Assembly: GCF_041146795.1 (NCBI RefSeq)
Contig: NC_135182.1
Coordinates: 33,462,509 to 33,526,508, forward strand
Reading direction: 5' to 3'
Source of the DNA: Maylandia zebra
Lineage: Eukaryota; Chordata; Actinopteri; Cichliformes; Cichlidae
Length of the DNA: 64,000 nt
A program made the position numbers and the translations under genes. Of the stretch, positions 35,401 through 48,305 are shown piece by piece. Positions within the stretch are counted from its first letter, which is position 1. Each line of letters begins with the position of its first letter. The notes under the pieces are model-generated. The model did no database searches. It was not told the DNA's origin and worked only from the letters and a program-made list of their open reading frames with translations.

Positions 35401-38400
35401 CTTAATATGGTGTGGGTCTGTGTGCTTCTGTGGTTTATCTGCTCTGTCAGGGTGGTGCTAATGCAGAGGGAAAGGGAATCTCTTCTCTGGATGTCTAATA
35501 AGATGGTTAACTGCACATAACTGATCTAAAAGTTAAATAAGCAAGTACAGTTTATCAGTGCACCCTGCCGAGTGACACATATTTTTTCTGTTAAAACTGC
35601 CCAAAAGAGGAACAGTATGGCTCACCAAGTTGAACTTACACAAGCGTTCAAGCACAAAACCAGTCTGGGTTGACCCTTTCATCAAAAGTGTATGTGCGTG
35701 TGTGCGTTTGTGGCAGGAAAGCAAATATCACAAGAGTATGATTCAGAGTGGCTCAGGTTCTGAGGCAAACAAGAGGGCAACTCTTGAGCAAAGCCCTTTC
35801 ACATTTTGAGTTGAATATTATGTTGCAACACCACATCCAAAAGGCCGGATGTATGTGCGTGCGTGTGACTGCGTGTGTGTTTTACTTTCTTTTCTTTTTT
35901 TTAGATTTTCAGCAAAGCCAGTGGACAGACGCACAGCCCAACAACAGTGATAAACAAGTGGTGTAAGACCTTGTCCGCAAGGGTGCGGATTAATTACTTA
36001 GAGCTATTTGTGTTTTTTAAAAACCATGTGGCCCACACTGTAACAGCAGTACAACACAGGAATGTTCAAGTCTCCCCCACTGGGTAATCAAAGGCCACTT
36101 GAGCAAGCAGCTTTAAGCCGTAAATCAAGATCTGCTCTGAGACCAGTTTCTCCATCCACAGAAAAAGTGCTGACAAACACTTTTTTTCTACACTGTTTCT
36201 GAAAAAGTTCGGTTTCTACAGGCAAACATGGCAACAGATGTTTGACGTGGATGGAAAAATGTCTACAGTTTGTATTTGCAAACTTGTAGGATGTATTCCA
36301 ACCAGTGCTGCTGTGGTTTTGTTGCGTTGTTATTTCATTTTGACTTTTTGTTCTTAATTACGTTTAGTTTGTGTTAGTTTCCAGAGTGAGTTTTATCTTG
36401 TTTCACTTTAGTTTTTATTTTTGAAAATGTTCAGTTTCAGTTTATTTTTATTAGTTTCAGTGTTTGTTTGTTTGTTTTTAGCTTTTAATTGTTATTGTAT
36501 GGAGGGCATTTAGCAGGGTTGTGATTTGGGAAGATAAGGACAGGTATTACAATAGAAACACAGAACAAAAGAGCAGTGGACATACATGTTCATCAACACC
36601 TCGTCAGGTAGGAAACAACACTGTTTTTCAGATTAAAGATGCTCAAACTAAAAAAATAATCCGCTACATATTTATTTATTTACACATTTCTTTCAGTTAG
36701 CATAATTTTTATTTTTATTTGAATTAACTATGATGCTTTTTCATGTCTAGTTTGAGTTCACTATAATAACCTTGATCCTAGCCAGCACTGATTAAAGTTA
36801 CTTTTAAAAGTGCTTTGATACGTTTCAAAACTGATCAGTTACATGACAACATTACCTGCTGTTACCAACTCAAAAGGACCTTTGAACTGGGTCTGTGTGT
36901 TTTGATGATACATGTTGAGAGGATGTACATCCCAGTCCAGATTTACCTGTAATTCATTGTCTTTAACTCATGTGATAGAGCTCATACTGGTAGCATCACT
37001 CCTAGTGCAGAACCAGCAGCAAGCTTACTAATCTACAGAAAATTGAGAGCCTCAGTTAAACTGACAGCCAGCTGTTGTGACTCCCTAACAGGCCTCACTT
37101 CCTGTGTTGTGGCAGTGTTGTTGGCTTGCAGATGCTTCTTTAAAATGTGACGAGGCGCTCTCAGCACCTAGCAGACTTATTGTCACCCAGATACTAAATC
37201 CAAATATTTTCAGTGTTCGTTGCTATCAAGCCAGCTGACCGGACAGGAGTGAACACCCATCTGAATGCCAAGGAGCTGAAGAGAGACAGGCACACTGCAA
37301 ATGTGTTTAACAGACACTGGTGCTTTCTGTTGATGCAGACATGCATGTTTGCTTAACAAGAAGACAAGCATCAGCTCGTGGTCTGAAGGGGCCGTGAGGG
37401 CAGGCTTCCTTGCCTCCTCATTATCTCTCACTGTCATTTGCAATGTAGTTTCCCAGAGCACCCCACATTACACCCCATGAATAAAAGCATGCTTGTGGTT
37501 CACAATAGAGCTCGGGCTTCACCATGAAAAGGGGGAAGGGCTTTGCATTCCTCCACTGACCTTCTGTTTGCAGCAGATATTAAATAATAAGTCCTTCTCC
37601 TTGTTTGCTCTCACCAGCAGCGAGCACTTATCAAAGAGATAAGACGAAGCCCAACTGTCCCCCAGCCTGACGGTGCATTCGCAGCTTTGATGCAGAAAGT
37701 AGAGTAGATGTGCTTTGTCTGCATTTTTCTCTGGAGAGGTGCGGTGAAGCGACGGAGAGCAGCATTTCAGGGAATCCAGGGAGAACAATGTCATCATTCA
37801 GTTTGAGTGACTATCTTGGGAGACTGATGCTGACTGCATGCTTGCGATATTTAATCTGGGTGACCGTGCATACCTCATTCATGTCACTTCTGTATCGAAA
37901 GTGCAGCATCAGCCAACTGCAAATTCAGCAGGTTTGATTAAGTGCAAGCCAATAATGCGTGGTGGGTGTCGCGTCCCCCCCCCCCCAAAAAAAATAAATA
38001 AATAAATAAAATAAGAACATTTAGAGCCAATGTCAGATTAGGGCACACAGAAGGTCTTGATTTAAACACAACATGGCTTAAAAGCTTTAACTCTCCTTTG
38101 ACGTCGACTAATCGACGTTGTTTACTGTGGGTTCAAAGAAGTGTTGAAGGAGGGCTCAGGAAACACATGTTTTTCTTAGCAAAGAAAGTGTGACACAAAG
38201 GAAGGGGGCTTATGATAGCAACAACTTCCGAATGCTGGCATCAGCAGGAAGAGGTGCACCCACTCTCAACAGGCTGTATTGTTCTAGAAAAACAATGGTT
38301 GACAGCTGCTTCATGGCTTGATGCCACTTTTTTCATGGCACACTACGATACTGCTGCTGGAACTTCTAATGTATGAAGGATACCAGTTATATGCTATATT

Positions 38401-39340
38401 TTCCATAGCCCATATGGAAAATATAGTCCATATTCAGCCCTAACGGCCAATGGGAGATAGAGAAGTAAAACTCATTTTGTCTCCAAGCCCCTTTTCGCTC
38501 TGTCTCTTTATTCAAGTGAAGATGAAGCACTCAGCTCTATCTGCCCACAGATGCTGACGCTGAGTTTGTCCTCCATTCGTAATTGCCTATGGCATAAGGA
38601 GAATCCACAGTCATTGGCAGAATCACAGCTGGACACTGTGTCTCAGTGTCCAGAGAGTTTGCGTCAATTCACATATTTTTCTACGTTATTGTGCTGTGAA
38701 AAAACAGATTTGTGTTTGGTCTGCTACACAACATTAGGTCCAGATGTCAGTTGTGAAACTAGCGATGGCAGTGTTTTCTAAGCATCACAAGCTTTAGTGA
38801 CGCATCGCTCCTTGTGCCATAGTTTAATTTAATCATTGTTTGTACAAAAAATTTCTTTTTGAAGGGAAAATAAGGACAGTAAGGAAAATCATCCTGTTTG
38901 CAGACTTCTAGCTGCAGGCCAGTTGCTTTTGTGGGATCTGATTTAATACACTGCAGTGTATGTGTGGACATGTTTAACCTGAACAGTGAGACAAACTGAT
39001 GCATGTCTTCCTCAATGGGTATCTTATCTCTTTGGCATCTGTTGGATGTGTTTAATCAGCTCCTTGAACGTGGATATCTAAAACACTTGAATTACTGTGA
39101 CTTTCAGCTTTGAAGGCACTGCACATCTGCTTTTCTGTGTGACATTATTATAATTTTTTGGAACCTGTCAGTCCTCGTTTGTACGTGTGTGTGTTTGATT
39201 TTTTTTCTGGACCTCTGAGTCAGAGATGGACTGAGTCATTACATCTAAAGCCTGTTTTAAATTCATCTGATTTGGAACTGTTTGTTCTGACTTGGAGTTT
39301 AAATCGAGACATTTAATTCAGTTTGGATACCTGGAAATTA
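32419..39340. other. Intergenic, about 7 kb without a supported gene
   Basis: 32900-32950 is a short LINE 3' tail on the plus strand (ataaataaagtctttctgat). 36300-36795 is T-rich, with blocks such as cactataataaccttgat that suggest an old MITE, but termini are unclear. A C run with AAATA repeats lies at 37973-38010. A 14-bp inverted repeat is at about 38393-38426. No conserved exon was recognised on either strand; this may include regulatory DNA for the connexin downstream. Confidence 0.4.
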
Positions 39341-39349
39341 TCCAGTTTG

Positions 39350-40460
39350 GACAGAAATGGAAACTTCTGCAGGTTGCAGACAGGCTCAAGCACCTCCAAT
39401 AAAGCTGTCTCTGTTGTTAACAATTAAAGCCTTTTTACGAGGCCAAAATTTAAGCGGCGAACTAAACCCATTCTCTGTTTTTTCCAGTAAAAAAACTGAT
39501 TTATTCTTTGCTTCCAGAATGCTCCTCCTGCGACACATTTCTCGGTCCTCTCACCCTGAGCAGCCTGGAGTTATAAGACGAAGCAAAGATTGCATCAGGA
39601 ATGCTGGCAGTTTAATGCTGTTCTCCAGGCTGCGCAGAAAGGGGGTGGGGTGCCTGGCTGGAACTGGGAGGAGAAGAAAAGAGGGGAGGGGGGATTTGGG
39701 AATATTCTTTGTCCTCGCCCAGCAGTTCGACACACAACTGGAGAAACGACGCGAGCTCCTCGTTGGAAAAGAAGAAAAACCTGGATGGCTTAATATGAAG
39801 AGCGGGAGGACTTTGATTTAAAAGAGAAACCCTGCGTAAGACCACGACTTTAATGAAAAGGAAGACCTGGAATCATAACTGAAGGTAAAACACCTCACAG
39901 ACAAAGCGCGGCGGGGACGCGGGAGCATCTTCTCTTAGCTTTGGCTAACAAATAAGAGCTTTAACTAGACTTTTATCTTCAACTTCTCGGGCCTGTCCGC
40001 CGGTGGCTGTGATTGTAAAGCGTCGGAGGTCACTGCAGCGTTTTTAATAAGCCGTGCGTTACAGCACAAATCCGTTAAACGAGAGTTTACGCGCACAGTG
40101 TGAAAGCAGGGAGCGCTAATTAAAGAGAGAAAAGGGGAATCTTACGGCACATTAAGGCAAAGATATCTAATTAGCAGAATGTGCAGTTACAGCTGCGTTG
40201 GCACGCGGACTATTTATCTCGTTTTAACGGGACTTTTATCTGCATCCACTTTGTGATTGGACTGTCAGGAACCGTCTGGTTTTTTCCCCCCTGGAATCTG
40301 CCCACACACGCTTATGTGGGATATTAGCTGCAATATCGATACTTTCTTAACGGTTTTCAGGATTTATAAAAACAATGTCGCCCACCGGTTTGCTTTGATA
40401 ACAGTCGGTAACGTTAACGGAGCACGCGGGGCACCGCGCTGACGACGTGTCCAGTCGTTG
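39350..40460 (+). promoter_or_regulatory. Candidate promoter and 5' UTR exon of the connexin gene
   Basis: GC- and CpG-richer than the surrounding DNA, especially 39640-40110 and 40380-40460. A good splice donor, ctgaag|gtaaaa, lies at 39884/39885, and the connexin coding exon begins after a strong polypyrimidine acceptor at 44486. Connexin genes characteristically have a 5' non-coding exon and a long intron, so this is the best candidate for exon 1. The 154-codon frame at 39357-39821 shows no domain and is probably not translated. The link is inference only. Confidence 0.4.
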
Positions 40461-43400
40461 GCCACGAGGAGGAATTTTATTCCCTGCAAATGGATTAGCT
40501 TCCTTAAAATTTCATATCGGAATTCGTGGATTTGGGTTTTTAAATGATTTTTCTTGTTTTCTTGTCATTACTCTTCCTCAGTTTTACTAATTAAGTAGGT
40601 TTTATGATGTGACTCACTGTGCTGTGATGGGCGGATGGTTTGGGATGTCTTTTCTCCCCCAAACCCGGTTCTATCGTTAAACTTAACCGGAAGTCACTCC
40701 TTACTCAGGTCTGCTCGGTCCCTGCTTACTTGTCGGTCTCTCCCCCCTGCTTCAGGACAGGGGCTTCTATGGGGTACCGAAAGGTTAACTGCAGCGAGCC
40801 TCCCAGATGTGGCACAAAACCCTCTCTGTTCAGCAGCAGTGTTGAATCTCCACTGGGTGAAAGCAGCCTGTTTTCTGTCAAATACCACACAGACAGGCCC
40901 GGGCTGGCTCTGCAGACAAGGCTGAAACTCATTTGTCTTTTGAGGGATGAGTGGGAAGCATCTAGGGAGTCTCTGCAAAATCTTAATTGTTAATACTGAT
41001 GTTTGCATCACCCCCTCTAGTATATGTAAGGTTCAAGCTATATAAAATGTGGTCATTGAAAGCAGATGGATTTTACATTACATTACTGTTTCTTTGATAG
41101 GTGGGTAGGCCCATGAGAGGTTTCAGAGTCAGCACAGCTGAAGGAGACTGAAAGCAGGGTAGAAACGCTACAAAAACTCATCAAAATTTGGATGAACACT
41201 TCCGCTGCCGTGACTTCAGGTCCCTTGTTTTGTTATGTGCAGTGTACCAGCATTGATGAGTGGAAGTGATAAGCTCGATTCCAAAAATTGTTTTTGATGG
41301 AGTCTGTTATTCATCCCAATCCCTGCTCGGAATTTGATCCAGCGAGGTCCTGCATTTCTGTTAGGCAATCTTTGTTATGTAAAAGTTGATAAATTGTTGA
41401 GTAACTTAGCAGTTCGCACGTGATGGACTAGTGAATAGTGGTGCTGAGAAGGAGCTGTAAAACTAAAAATAAGGATATGAGCAACAGGCCCATCTACATA
41501 CCATTCTTTGATTCCAGTGCTCAATTATCAAGAGCAGCTGAGAGTTACATAATTCAGCTCTTTCTACTTCCAGCTTTTTGCTTTAGGCTTGCTTGTGAGG
41601 CAGCACTCAGACTTGAACAAAATGTCAGTTCTTACTAACTATTAACCTACATTTCAAGCAGCTGAGGATCATCTTGACCTTTAGTCCTTCTGGCTTTGCA
41701 TCAACAAAACTACAGTATAGCTCAGTTTAGATGGAGGGTAAAGGTAGTTCTCACAAATATTTAGTATGTGTTATCTCCATGGAAACCCAACAGTTGCGAT
41801 ACCACACTTTTGTGTTGCTGCATCTCTTTGCATGTAGAAATGAAATGGCTGCATACAGCAACAACATAAACCACAGATGAGATACTGACAGGGGAGCAGT
41901 GACTAAACGCAGGAAGATAATTGTTTGATTTAGTAGTTAATGTTTCAGACTGAATCGTCAAACTTGCTGATCATTTATCTGATTGTCATTACCCAGTTGT
42001 TCCTGCACAATGCAAAATGTTCTTTATCTAGGGAAGTTGTTGTGTTGTTTTGTTTTTTGTCCTTGCCAACCCTGCGTCAAACATGAGTACCACTCACACT
42101 GGAGAGTTGCCCAGTATAACAAACCACTTATTGAGCTGGAGCGCTGAGGAGAGTAATCTTTAGAAGGCTTTTCAGTGGTAGTTGGTGTTGGAATCGTTCG
42201 GGTCACTTTTCCCTTATTTGATCTAGTTGGTCTTTTCATGCATGCAGTTTTTCTTAGCCACACAGCATATTATCAGCTAAAAGGCTTGTTGCAGGTGTGC
42301 ATGTATACTTTTAATCAGCAGTTATGAATGAACGTTTAAATGATGTTAAACGTGATTTCTCCCTCACTGCTAAAAACATGGGGGTAGATGGAAAAGTATC
42401 ATAATCCAAGCTATGAATAAATCCTACAAATGTGCTGGGTGAATAATTTGAGGCTTTCATGTCCAGCGTTTCTTTTCACGGCATAACGGCGTCACTCGTT
42501 GGCACAGTCTCACGAAACCTCAAGCTAAGGAAGTTCTTTCACACAGACGACATGACCCATGAGCTGATCTGACTGAAAAACTGAGCAGTTTGTCAGCTGA
42601 GAGTAGTTTCCACACAGACTTCAATACAACCATCTTTTTAAAACTATAGAGAGCGCCCCCTTTTGGGCATTTGAAAGAATGCCGATTTGAGGTACTTGCA
42701 GTTGGCTTCAACTTTTAAACTCTAAAGATATGTTTGGATGTTATATAAACTCTGTGGTATGATGTGGTGAATATGTTCTTTTTTTAGTTTGTTTGTTTTT
42801 TGTAACCATAATATATAAGTTATTCAAAACTTCATGCTTTTATATTCACAGTAGGGATGGGAGGATGGAAATCCAGAATCTGTTCCATCAAGCTCATGGG
42901 TTGCTTTTTTCATTCCAGCCGTGTTTCTCTGCTCACATCCATGTCCTGGCAGTGGAGATTTGGATATAAATTAGTTGCATTGAGCAGGAAATAAATAAAT
43001 TTAAAAAAAGTATAAATAGAATGCATGGTGATGTCAGGATCAGTCGAGTCCATTCCTTTGTGCTGATGTTGCCGTAGGGTGCTAGCTGTTCTTTGTCAAG
43101 AATAAAAAGCACAAAACTAACAATGATGACACAGTGTTAAAAGTCATTTCCCATTTCTTTAGTCGAGTTGATGAAAAAGGTCACAGATAAAAGTTCAACA
43201 GACAAGAAATAGTGTTTGTGCAGCAACAGAGTGCTTCCCACATGGCTGTTAAGCTAAAAACTTTGCATACGTTGGGCTTCAGCTTAAAAAAAATTGAGAA
43301 AACTGGTCAAAGGGAAGACAAAAGGGCAAAAAAAACCAGGTGATTAACAGTATTTGTAAGTTATGACCTTGAGAAATAGGAAAAATCCAGCGAAGAGGGA

Positions 43401-44486
43401 TCTGGCCCTTCAGTTGATCCATCTGCTGCGCACGGATTTGTCATCAGAAATGTCTCAGCCTGAGAGTTCAGGTTGTGTTGAAGAATAAAGGTGGTCACAA
43501 CAACAATTGACTTTTGATCTCACTATTAACATAGATAACAAAACATTATATTTAATATATAGTGTATATACATCACATGATAACAACTAAAGAAATGAGG
43601 GCTGACTTGAGGTTTTCGCACAGCGCTACTTTTTATTTTATGATTCATATAGTTGAATAAAGGCTTTTCAGTCTTTATGACCGATACATGAACAGAGTCG
43701 TTTCAAGGCAGAGGCAAAAAGCAGCATAAGAGTTTGAATAGAAACTTGTACCTTATGTAGCTGGTTGAAGTGCAGCAGCTTGGTTTATAGTTCTGGATAA
43801 TTACACAGCTGAAGTTATGAGGTGTGAAACCACTCACGCTCTTCATTACTACCTTGTTGTCAGATTACTAAAATTCAGTTAAGAACAACCACACATGGCT
43901 CTGAATTAGTTTGTAACTTCTTAAACTTCTGTGAATGTCACTGAACTCTGTAAAAGATGAAGACAGCTTTCAGTGTCTTTGCACAGCAGTGTCGTAACAT
44001 GGAAATGTGGTGCTTGACAGAAATTTTGCTTGCTGAAGTTTCCTCACACTAACACGCGCATGCTTCTTTTTTTTAATGTCTGACCTCAGGGCTTTTTCTT
44101 CTTTCTTTTTTTGCTGTGATAAACACCATGTACCATGTCTGCTGGTTAGACTGTCTGCACATCGCAGTCTGCCTGTGGTTACATGATTTTGATTGCATCT
44201 ATTCAGACAATATCAGATCCTTGCCTGAACATGCCTGCAGATTTTACTTCATGGCTGTAATGGGTACTACTGTGAGGGTGGCATAATAGCACCACCTTGT
44301 GTTGCATAAACATGATACACCTACTACAGTGTATTTAAATGTTAAGTACTACTGTATTTCTTTTTTTGGTCATATTTTAGTGACCCATATTCCTTCACGC
44401 GCTTTCTGTTGTTGGGCCAGCTTCTTGGTAAAGACATCCAGAAATTAACTTTGATATATGCTTTTTTTTTTTTTTCTCTTACACAG
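40461..44486. other. Putative connexin intron 1 / intergenic
   Basis: No coding exon was recognised. The longest plus frame, 40640-40993 (117 codons), begins MGCLFSPKPGSIV, is rich in Ser, Leu and Pro and matches no family I know. The sequence ends in a polypyrimidine tract and acceptor (ttacacag) at 44486. Confidence 0.4.
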
Positions 44487-44516
44487 ACATAGCTGTGTTC
44501 CTGTTCCAAAGACAAA

Positions 44517-45689
44517 ATGAGTTGGAGCTTCCTCACACGCCTTTTGGATGAGATTTCCAATCACTCCACCTTTGTGGGCAAGATCTGGCTCACCCTCCTC
44601 ATTGTTTTTCGGATTGTGCTGACGGTTGTTGGAGGAGAGTCGATCTACTACGATGAACAGAGTAAATTTGTGTGTAACACGCAGCAACCTGGTTGCGAGA
44701 ACGTATGCTATGACGCCTTTGCGCCATTGTCGCACATTCGCTTCTGGGTGTTTCAGGTGATTATGATCACCACTCCCACCATCATGTACCTTGGGTTTGC
44801 TATGCACAAGATTGCTCGCATGGATGACGATGACTACAGGCCCCAGGGCAGGAAGAGGATGCCTATAGTGAGCCGTGGTGCTAACAGGGACTATGAGGAA
44901 GCGGAGGACAATGGGGAGGAGGATCCTATGATCATTGAAGAAATTGAGCCAGAAAAGGAAAAGGAGGTTGCGGAAAAGCCCAAGAAAAAGCACGACGGGC
45001 GCCGTCGCATCAAGAGAGATGGCCTGATGAAGGTCTACGTGTTCCAGCTGTTATCACGTGCCATCTTTGAGACCTCCTTCCTGTTTGGACAGTACATCCT
45101 TTATGGTCTGGAAGTGGCACCGTCGTACGTATGCACACGTTCCCCTTGCCCGCACACAGTGGATTGCTTCGTGTCACGCCCAACAGAGAAAACTATCTTC
45201 CTGCTTATAATGTATGCCGTCAGCGCCTTGTGTCTCCTCTTTACCCTGTTGGAGATCCTGCACCTTGGCATCAGTGGTATCCGTGACTGCTTTTGCACGC
45301 CACGGCCCCGGCACCCCACCCCACGACACTCAGCTCTGGCCAGCCAGAGGTCCTCCATCTGCCGCCAGCCCTCTGCGCCTCCAGGCTATCACACTGCTTT
45401 GAAGAAGGATCCATCTGGAAAACTGGGATTTCGAGATAACCTGGGAGACTCAGGTCGCGAGTCTTTCGGGGACGAGGCATCGTCTCGGGAGCTGGAGAGG
45501 CTGCGCAGGCACCTAAAACTGGCCCAGCAGCATCTGGATATGGCATACCAGAACGAGGAGAGCAGCCCGTCACGCAGCAGCAGCCCCGAATCTAACGGCA
45601 CTGCAGTGGAGCAGAACAGGCTAAACTTTGCCCAGGAAAAGCAGAGCAGTACCTGTGACAAAGGTGAGGCTTCCATCTTAGTCTCTTGA
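44517..45689 (+). CDS. Gap junction gamma-type connexin (Cx45 / Cx43.4 class)
   Basis: Four-pass membrane protein of 390 residues; six subunits form a hemichannel and two dock into an intercellular channel. The start MSWSFLTRLLDEISNHSTFVG is the conserved connexin N terminus of the gamma group. Extracellular loop 1 has C53-x6-C60-x3-C64 and loop 2 has C206-x4-C211-x5-C217, the full set of docking cysteines. TM segments lie at about 22-42, 76-98, 172-196 and 224-248. The intracellular loop (100-170) is long and acidic with DNGEEDPM and then KHDGRRRI, as in Cx45. The tail is Ser/Arg-rich. The coding exon follows an acceptor 30 nt upstream, so a 5' UTR intron is likely. Close to human GJC1; fish also have the related cx43.4 (gjc4b), and the paralogue is not settled. 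See the alternative C-terminus finding. Confidence 0.93.
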   Translation: MSWSFLTRLLDEISNHSTFVGKIWLTLLIVFRIVLTVVGGESIYYDEQSKFVCNTQQPGCENVCYDAFAPLSHIRFWVFQVIMITTPTIMYLGFAMHKIARMDDDDYRPQGRKRMPIVSRGANRDYEEAEDNGEEDPMIIEEIEPEKEKEVAEKPKKKHDGRRRIKRDGLMKVYVFQLLSRAIFETSFLFGQYILYGLEVAPSYVCTRSPCPHTVDCFVSRPTEKTIFLLIMYAVSALCLLFTLLEILHLGISGIRDCFCTPRPRHPTPRHSALASQRSSICRQPSAPPGYHTALKKDPSGKLGFRDNLGDSGRESFGDEASSRELERLRRHLKLAQQHLDMAYQNEESSPSRSSSPESNGTAVEQNRLNFAQEKQSSTCDKGEASILVS

Positions 45690-47205
45690 TAACCACAGTT
45701 TTGTTTTGTTTTTTTCTGGCTGTTTTTGAAACTCATTGCTTAACAACCCTGATGATCTGTCTGCAGGTCTTCGTGCATAGATTCTCATCAGCTGGGCAGT
45801 TAACATGAGGAGCAGTGAGAGGACACAAGGGATTTGAACCAAGGGGAGTCTGTATGTGTGAGTGGGATGTTGTGAAATTGCTTGAGGTGGATGAAGTCAG
45901 CCCAAGCCTTCCAGTGTTATGGCCGACTGTGGTCGAGCATCGGTTCACATTGCAAGAACGGTCGTCTCAACCCAGCAATACTCGAGACACAAGCCGGTCT
46001 AAAGATCCAAAGTGCTTACAAACTGCCATAGTGCAACAAGAACAGTTAAGGTTACCATGTGCTTCTCCCTCAGGGCAGCTATTTTTTTTTTAATTTTTTA
46101 TAAATATAATTAACTTTAAGTCTTAGAGCTATTAGTCATTTTTATGAGTTTGTCCTCCATTGGATGTTCAGTGATTGCATCTAAAGTTTGCATTAGATTA
46201 AAACTGGAAAACTTAATGGGATTTTTCTAAGGCCAAGCCAGATGTGCAAAAAAAGATGTTGAAACTGTAAGAATTTTGTGTTTTGTGCAGAAGTGAGAGT
46301 GCTTTTACATGCAAACAAAGGGTTAATGGACACAGCACCACTCATAAAGAAAAGGTACTGGAGTTATTGTCATGCTGATGAAGACTTTGAGGTGTAACAT
46401 TTCATACAAAGGTTTCCCTCAAGTGTGTCAAAGGATTTGTTTTTTGTGATTTTGATGATGTTGCACCAGTCAACATTCCCAAGTCTGGCGCCTGACTGGT
46501 GACTGGAACACACTTGGGATGCCTTTGTCCAAAGGAATAGACAAACCTGGGTAATGCTTGAAAACCATTTAACTCTTGATAATGACTTGCATTGTTTTAA
46601 ACATTTAATACTGTATTTTTGTATTAGTTGTAAGTGTTGTTGTCTTGACTCTTGTCACTGTGGCCAACACGTTTGGGATTATTTTGTTTTTTTCCCTGTT
46701 TTTCAAAGAGTATTTGCTACTGTCTTAGCTCCCTGATGCCAGATTTTGTTGGACTGGTGTATTCTGTTTGGTACAGTTGAGATAATATTGCAACACTTTT
46801 TTCTTTAATATTTAAATAATTTTGTTTTCTTATTTTATTAGGTACACATCATGTATGACCACAAGAAATGTTAACTTTTGTTTTTTTTTTTTTTTTTGTT
46901 TTGTTTTTTTCCTTTTGGTTAAGTGGGGATAAAACTGTATCTGTTTGATATCTGAAAGTGCTGATTGCTGGATGAGTGTTTTCACTGTTCCAGGATCTGT
47001 AATCAAATCAATGTGAATTTAATGCCTTGAACGCGCTCTGACGAGATGCCATCTTTTTCTATTCTGAATAATACCCACAGTGCCAATTCATATTTTCATC
47101 TCAAGTTATTTTTGAACAATGCTTTTTGTACTTTTTATACTTTTTGTATTGATAGAACTTTGTGGTTAGTTTTAAAATAAAAATCCAGCAAATTCAGATT
47201 TTTGG
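45690..47205 (+). other. Connexin 3' UTR
   Basis: Non-coding, T-rich sequence directly after the connexin stop, ending at a clean AATAAA at 47176-47181. Length is typical of connexin transcripts. A small optional intron may lie at 45664-45766. Confidence 0.6.
47176..47181 (+). terminator. Poly(A) signal of the connexin transcript
   Basis: AATAAA in a T-rich context about 1.5 kb after the connexin stop, followed by a T/G-rich stretch at 47195-47225 suitable as a downstream element. Confidence 0.55.
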
Positions 47206-47865
47206 TCCTAGTTTTCCTTTGTTTACAAATATTGTTTTAGACAACATTGGACAATAGAGCATACCAGTAAAGGTAACGTAGACATTATCTCACGTCCCAC
47301 AATCTTGGGTAAAATTTGGAAAGTGGTCCAGTTAAATAGATCCATCTTTGTATGTATTGAAAAAGGCCACAAGTATAACTCGGTTACTTTCCATCAGTGA
47401 CCTGTACAGTGACTTGAATGATGTCTGTGAGGTCTAATACTTGCCAATTTCACCTGCAAATGACTAATCCAAGCTGATATGTCGGGTCACTTCTATCTAC
47501 ATTCACTGAATACCTGAGTAGCTACACTTACCGCTTTCAGAAGTGCACAGTCTGGCGACTGGAGGCCATTTGAGTGCACAGAAAACCAGTCAGAGGTGAT
47601 CTGAGCTTTATGACACAGTGCTCTATCCTGCTGTCCATGCCACATTCAAAGTCAGTTAAACTACCTTTCTTCTCCATTTTGGTGCTCAGGTCTTGACCAT
47701 GCCCAAACATTGAATTGGTATAATGTAACTGGCCAGTTAGATATTTGAGTGTGATCTAAAAAAAACCCCAAAAGGCCTCCAGTGAGGTTTTATCATTAAA
47801 TAAATTATTTGGGGATTTGGCCATACATTTAATTTTCTATGAATAGGTTTTATTTGCAACTTAAA
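47206..47865. other. Intergenic, no gene seen
   Basis: AT-rich DNA between the connexin 3' end and a SINE-like repeat. Confidence 0.5.
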
Positions 47866-47869
47866 TCAG

Positions 47870-48195
47870 ACAGGGCACTGCCTCATAGCAAGAAGGTCCT
47901 GAGTTTGATTCCTCCACCTCACTCGGGCCTTTCTGTGTGGAGTTTGCATGTTCTCCTCCCCGGGTACTCCAGCTTCCTCCAACAGTCCAAACACATGCGG
48001 TTGGTGGGGTTAGGTTAATTGGTGAATCTAAATTGCCCATAGGCGTGAATGTGAGTGCAAATGATTGTCTGTCTCTGTGTTAGCCCTGTGTCAGGCTGAC
48101 GGCCTGTCCAGGGTGTATCCTGCCTCTCGCACCTATGGCCGCTGGGATAGGCTCCAACCTCCTGCGACACTGACAAGGATAATGTAAGACAATTG
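47870..48195 (+). repeat. Widespread teleost SINE-like repeat
   Basis: Order of blocks: gcctcatagcaagaaggtcc, gagtttgattcc (B-box-like), gggcctttctgtgtggagtt, ggttaattggtgaatctaaa, gggataggctccaacctcct. It is a familiar, abundant fish repeat. Shorter diverged pieces lie at about 10040-10170, 20560-20660 and 27340-27425. Confidence 0.65.
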
Positions 48196-48305
48196 ATGGT
48201 TGGACAGACACCATTATTGATGCTATACAGTATGGTATACATTTATTTTCAGTAAATCAGATTATTTTACTTTCTGGTACTGAACATTAGCGTAGTACAT
48301 TTTAT

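Noticed and set aside
36300..36795. Possible MITE with cagtgctg / cagcactg ends
   Set aside because: The termini match over only about 8 bases and the flanks show no target duplication, so it is left as unclassified T-rich repeat.
39357..39821. 154-codon plus-strand frame
   Set aside because: Composition follows purine-rich sequence (GRRRKEGRGD), no domain, and it lies in a likely 5' UTR exon. Overlapping frames on both strands are equally open.
40640..40993. 117-codon frame MGCLFSPKPG...
   Set aside because: No recognised homology and three other overlapping frames of similar length; no splice or poly(A) context.
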